A stretch of DNA of 64,000 nucleotides from Kitasatospora xanthocidica (GTDB taxonomy: Bacteria; Actinomycetota; Actinomycetes; Streptomycetales; Streptomycetaceae), in contig NZ_BNBY01000036.1 in assembly GCF_014656195.1 (NCBI RefSeq), positions 1 to 64,000 of the forward strand, read 5' to 3'. A model generated the notes under the pieces. The model was not told where the DNA came from. It saw nothing but the letters and a program-made list of their open reading frames with translations, and made no database searches. Position numbers and translations under genes: made by a program. This document shows positions 62,119 to 64,000 of this stretch, piece by piece (the stretch's first letter is position 1; each line of letters begins with the position of its first letter).

Positions 62119-62437
62119 GGCGCGCCCGAGCCCGTGCGGAAAAGTTCGTGAATTTCTTCACATGGCGATGGGGTCATTCGGCGCACCTGCTCGCCCGCTA
62201 CGTCCGAATTGTGGGACCGAAGGCCTCCCGGTCGCGAGGCCCCTTGGATCGCAGGCCAGGGCTCGCTTGGGGTTTGAAAATCGAAATCACGCGCGGGAAC
62301 CCGGGTGTTGTGCGGATCGTTGCTGCTCAGCAGGGTGGTGCTCCGGCGCACGTTCACGAGGGGGCGCGGAGGGGTGTGAGCACGGGCGCCGGACCCGTTT
62401 TTGCGGCCGCGCAGTGTAGCACGGGGTGTCCATGAGC
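62119..62437. other. Gap between ppx terminator and the Rex site
   Basis: About 320 bases without a recognised gene. They include AT-richer segments near 62140-62170 and 62270-62290, and no strong structure. They may hold an upstream ndh promoter. Confidence 0.4.
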
Positions 62438-62456
62438 TTGTGACCGGGCTCACGAA
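62438..62456. promoter_or_regulatory. Rex-like redox operator upstream of ndh
   Basis: TTGTGACCGGGCTCACGAA matches the Rex dyad core TGTGA-N6-TCAC, with three departures from the full consensus. It lies 34 bp before the ndh ATG, with a plausible -10 (GATACT near 62471-62476) between, so it overlaps the -35 zone. ndh is a known Rex target in S. coelicolor. Confidence 0.75.
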
Positions 62457-62489
62457 GGCTGCTCCGGACGGTGCTGGATACTTTCGGAT

Positions 62490-63857
62490 ATGAGCACCAC
62501 GGAGCGTCCTCGCATCCTCATTGTCGGCGGTGGTTACGTCGGCCTGTATGCCGCGATGCGCATCCTCAAGAAGATGCGCTACGGCGAAGCGACCGTCACG
62601 GTCGTGGACCCGCGGTCGTACATGACGTACCTGCCCTTCCTCCCCGAGGCGGCCGGCGGCAACGTCGCGCCCCGCAACCTCGTCGCGCCGCTGCGCAGCG
62701 CCCTCAAGCAGGCGGAGGTGCTGACCGGGTCCGTCACCGGCATCGACCACGCCCGCAAGGTCGCCACCATCCAGCCGGCGGCCGGCGACAGCTACGAGCT
62801 GCCCTTCGAGTACCTGGTCGTCGCGACCGGCTCGGTCTCCCGCACCTTCCCGATCCCGGGTCTGGCGGAGAACGGCATCGGCATGAAGACGGTCGAGGAG
62901 GCCATCGGCCTCCGCAACCACGTCATGGCCCAGCTCGACAAGGCCGAGTCCACCACCGACGAGGAGGTCCGCCGCAGGGCGCTGACCTTCGTCGTCATCG
63001 GCGGTGGCTTCGCCGGCATCGAGACGATCGCCGAGATCGAGGACATGGCGCGCGACGCGTCGAAGCTGTACCGGACCGTCAGCCGCGACGACATGCGCTT
63101 CGTCGTCGTCGAGGCCGCCAACCGCATCCTCCCCGAGATGGGCCCGGACCTCGGTCTGTGGACCAAGGAGAAGCTCGAGGAGCGCAACATCGAGGTCTAC
63201 ATCGAGACCTCGATGGACTCCTGCGTCGACGGCCACGTCGTGCTGAAGAACGGCATGGAAATGGACGCCTCCACCATCGTGTGGACGGCCGGCGTGAAGC
63301 CGAACCCGGTGCTGTCCGAGTTCGGTCTGCCGCTGGGCCCGCGTGGCCACGTCGACACCGCGCCGACCCTGCAGGTCCAGGGCTTCGACTATGTCTGGGC
63401 CGCCGGCGACAACGCCCAGGTCCCGGACCTCGCCGCCGGCGAGGGCGCCTGGTGCCCGCCGAACGCGCAGCACGCCTGCCGTCAGGCCGTCGTCCTCGGC
63501 GACAACGTGATCTCCGGCATGCGGGGCTTCCCGCAGAAGGAGTACAAGCACAAGAACCTGGGTGCGGTCGCCGGTCTCGGTCTGCACAAGGGCGTCGCGA
63601 TCCTCTTCGGCAAGTACAAGCTGAAGGGCCGTCCGGCCTGGTGGTTCCACCGCCTGTACCACGGCGCCATGGTGCCGACCTTCAACCGCAAGGTGCGCGT
63701 CTTCACCGACTGGACCCTCGCGATGTTCCTCAAGCGCGAGATGGTCGGCCTCTCCCAGATGGAGAAGCCGCAGCTTCCCATCCAGGAGGTCACCCCGCCC
63801 ACCAAGCCCGTCGAGGCCGCCAAGCCGGCCGCCGACAAGGAACTCGCCAGTAAGTAA
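62490..63857 (+). CDS. ndh: Type II NADH dehydrogenase (NAD(P)H:quinone, FAD)
   Basis: Ndh oxidises NADH and reduces menaquinone at the membrane without pumping protons. The 455-residue flavoprotein has the FAD loop ILIVGGGYVGLYAAMRIL (about 9-26), the NADH loop FVVIGGGFAGIETIAEIEDM (about 169-188), a second FAD contact YVWAAGDNAQVPD, and a basic C-terminal amphipathic tail (LAMFLKREMVGLSQ) for membrane attachment. ATG 62490 is close to a probable -10 and behind a Rex-like site; the transcript may be nearly leaderless. Regulation by NADH/NAD ratio through Rex is expected. Confidence 0.95.
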   Translation: MSTTERPRILIVGGGYVGLYAAMRILKKMRYGEATVTVVDPRSYMTYLPFLPEAAGGNVAPRNLVAPLRSALKQAEVLTGSVTGIDHARKVATIQPAAGDSYELPFEYLVVATGSVSRTFPIPGLAENGIGMKTVEEAIGLRNHVMAQLDKAESTTDEEVRRRALTFVVIGGGFAGIETIAEIEDMARDASKLYRTVSRDDMRFVVVEAANRILPEMGPDLGLWTKEKLEERNIEVYIETSMDSCVDGHVVLKNGMEMDASTIVWTAGVKPNPVLSEFGLPLGPRGHVDTAPTLQVQGFDYVWAAGDNAQVPDLAAGEGAWCPPNAQHACRQAVVLGDNVISGMRGFPQKEYKHKNLGAVAGLGLHKGVAILFGKYKLKGRPAWWFHRLYHGAMVPTFNRKVRVFTDWTLAMFLKREMVGLSQMEKPQLPIQEVTPPTKPVEAAKPAADKELASK

Positions 63858-63866
63858 GCGACTGAG

Positions 63867-63890
63867 ACCCCGGTGTGGGAGCACCGGGGT
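63867..63890 (+). terminator. Terminator after ndh
   Basis: A perfect 9-bp stem (63867-63875 with 63882-63890, loop TGGGAG) follows the stop. Confidence 0.8.
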
Positions 63891-63904
63891 ATGAGTCGGA
63901 GGCC

Positions 63905-63971
63905 CTCCGCCCGGCAACGTCGCCGGACCACGACCTCCGTGGTGCTCAGCCGGCCCTGTGACCGGGCGGAG
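63905..63971. other. Tiered hairpin of unknown role at the window end
   Basis: The outer stem CTCCGCCCGG/CCGGGCGGAG (63905-63914 with 63962-63971) encloses GCCGG/CCGGC (63922-63926 with 63950-63954) and then ACCACG/CGTGGT (63927-63932 with 63938-63943). It lies after the ndh terminator and before the left arm of another probable terminator (63980-64000). It could be a small RNA or the 3' end of a gene beyond the window. Confidence 0.45.
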
Positions 63972-64000
63972 TACAGAACGAAGAAGGGCCCTGCCGAAGC

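Overview
The window is 64 kb of very GC-rich actinobacterial chromosome, most likely from a Streptomycetaceae member (Streptomyces or Kitasatospora). The reasons are the strong third-position GC bias, frequent GTG starts, and marker genes typical of that family: a Pmt mannosyltransferase, an Rpf resuscitation factor under a ydaO/c-di-AMP riboswitch, ndh with a Rex-like site, a divergent tamR/tam pair, Uma2, a Scy/DivIVA-like coiled-coil protein and a SigE-type ECF sigma factor. From memory and unchecked, the housekeeping order resembles the S. coelicolor segment SCO3157 to SCO3092. No rRNA, CRISPR array, insertion sequence, prophage or origin was seen.

Layout. 0.1-12.8 kb: a MecA-type penicillin-binding protein and Pmt (minus strand), then rsmI, a zinc-ribbon protein with a coupled 26-codon leader ORF, metG, tatD, a Uma2 protein, rsmA-ispE and an ABC-F ATPase. 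12.9-21.6 kb is accessory: a FUSC-type membrane protein, a small type VII secretion locus (WXG100-like protein, PPE-like Gly-rich protein, mycosin, no secretion core), an MHS-family transporter, and a divergent flavodoxin/HxlR redox pair with a palindromic operator. 21.7-25.1 kb: tRNA-Thr(GGT), then galE flanked by two abnormal LuxR-type response regulators. 25.1-28.5 kb: tamR/tam with overlapping operators, and a desaturase-tetR operon behind twin TACG-N4-CGTA palindromes. 28.7-37.8 kb: tRNA-Gln(TTG), glmU, prs, rplY, pth, a small secreted membrane protein, an ECF sigma factor with a membrane partner, and ppc.

38.1-47.4 kb is the most unusual part. Around a two-gene sugar oxidoreductase/aminotransferase operon lie three units in which a nucleic-acid-targeting domain (YwqJ-type deaminase, WHH nuclease, or CxxPGGYC-type deaminase) is joined to a SUKH-superfamily immunity domain. 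Two units are single-polypeptide fusions. The third is in one continuous frame broken by one TGA, with no ordinary start codon for the SUKH-3 part. Cis-linked toxin-immunity proteins without a secretion or delivery module suggest an intracellular, self-restrained nucleic-acid-modifying system, possibly for phage defence; this is inference.

47.6-64 kb: the Scy-like coiled-coil protein, mfd, mazG, a shortened SDR-like protein, a cytochrome P450, riboswitch-controlled rpf, eno-ftsB-DUF501-ppx, and ndh behind a Rex-like operator. The window closes in a tiered hairpin of unknown role and the left arm of a probable terminator.
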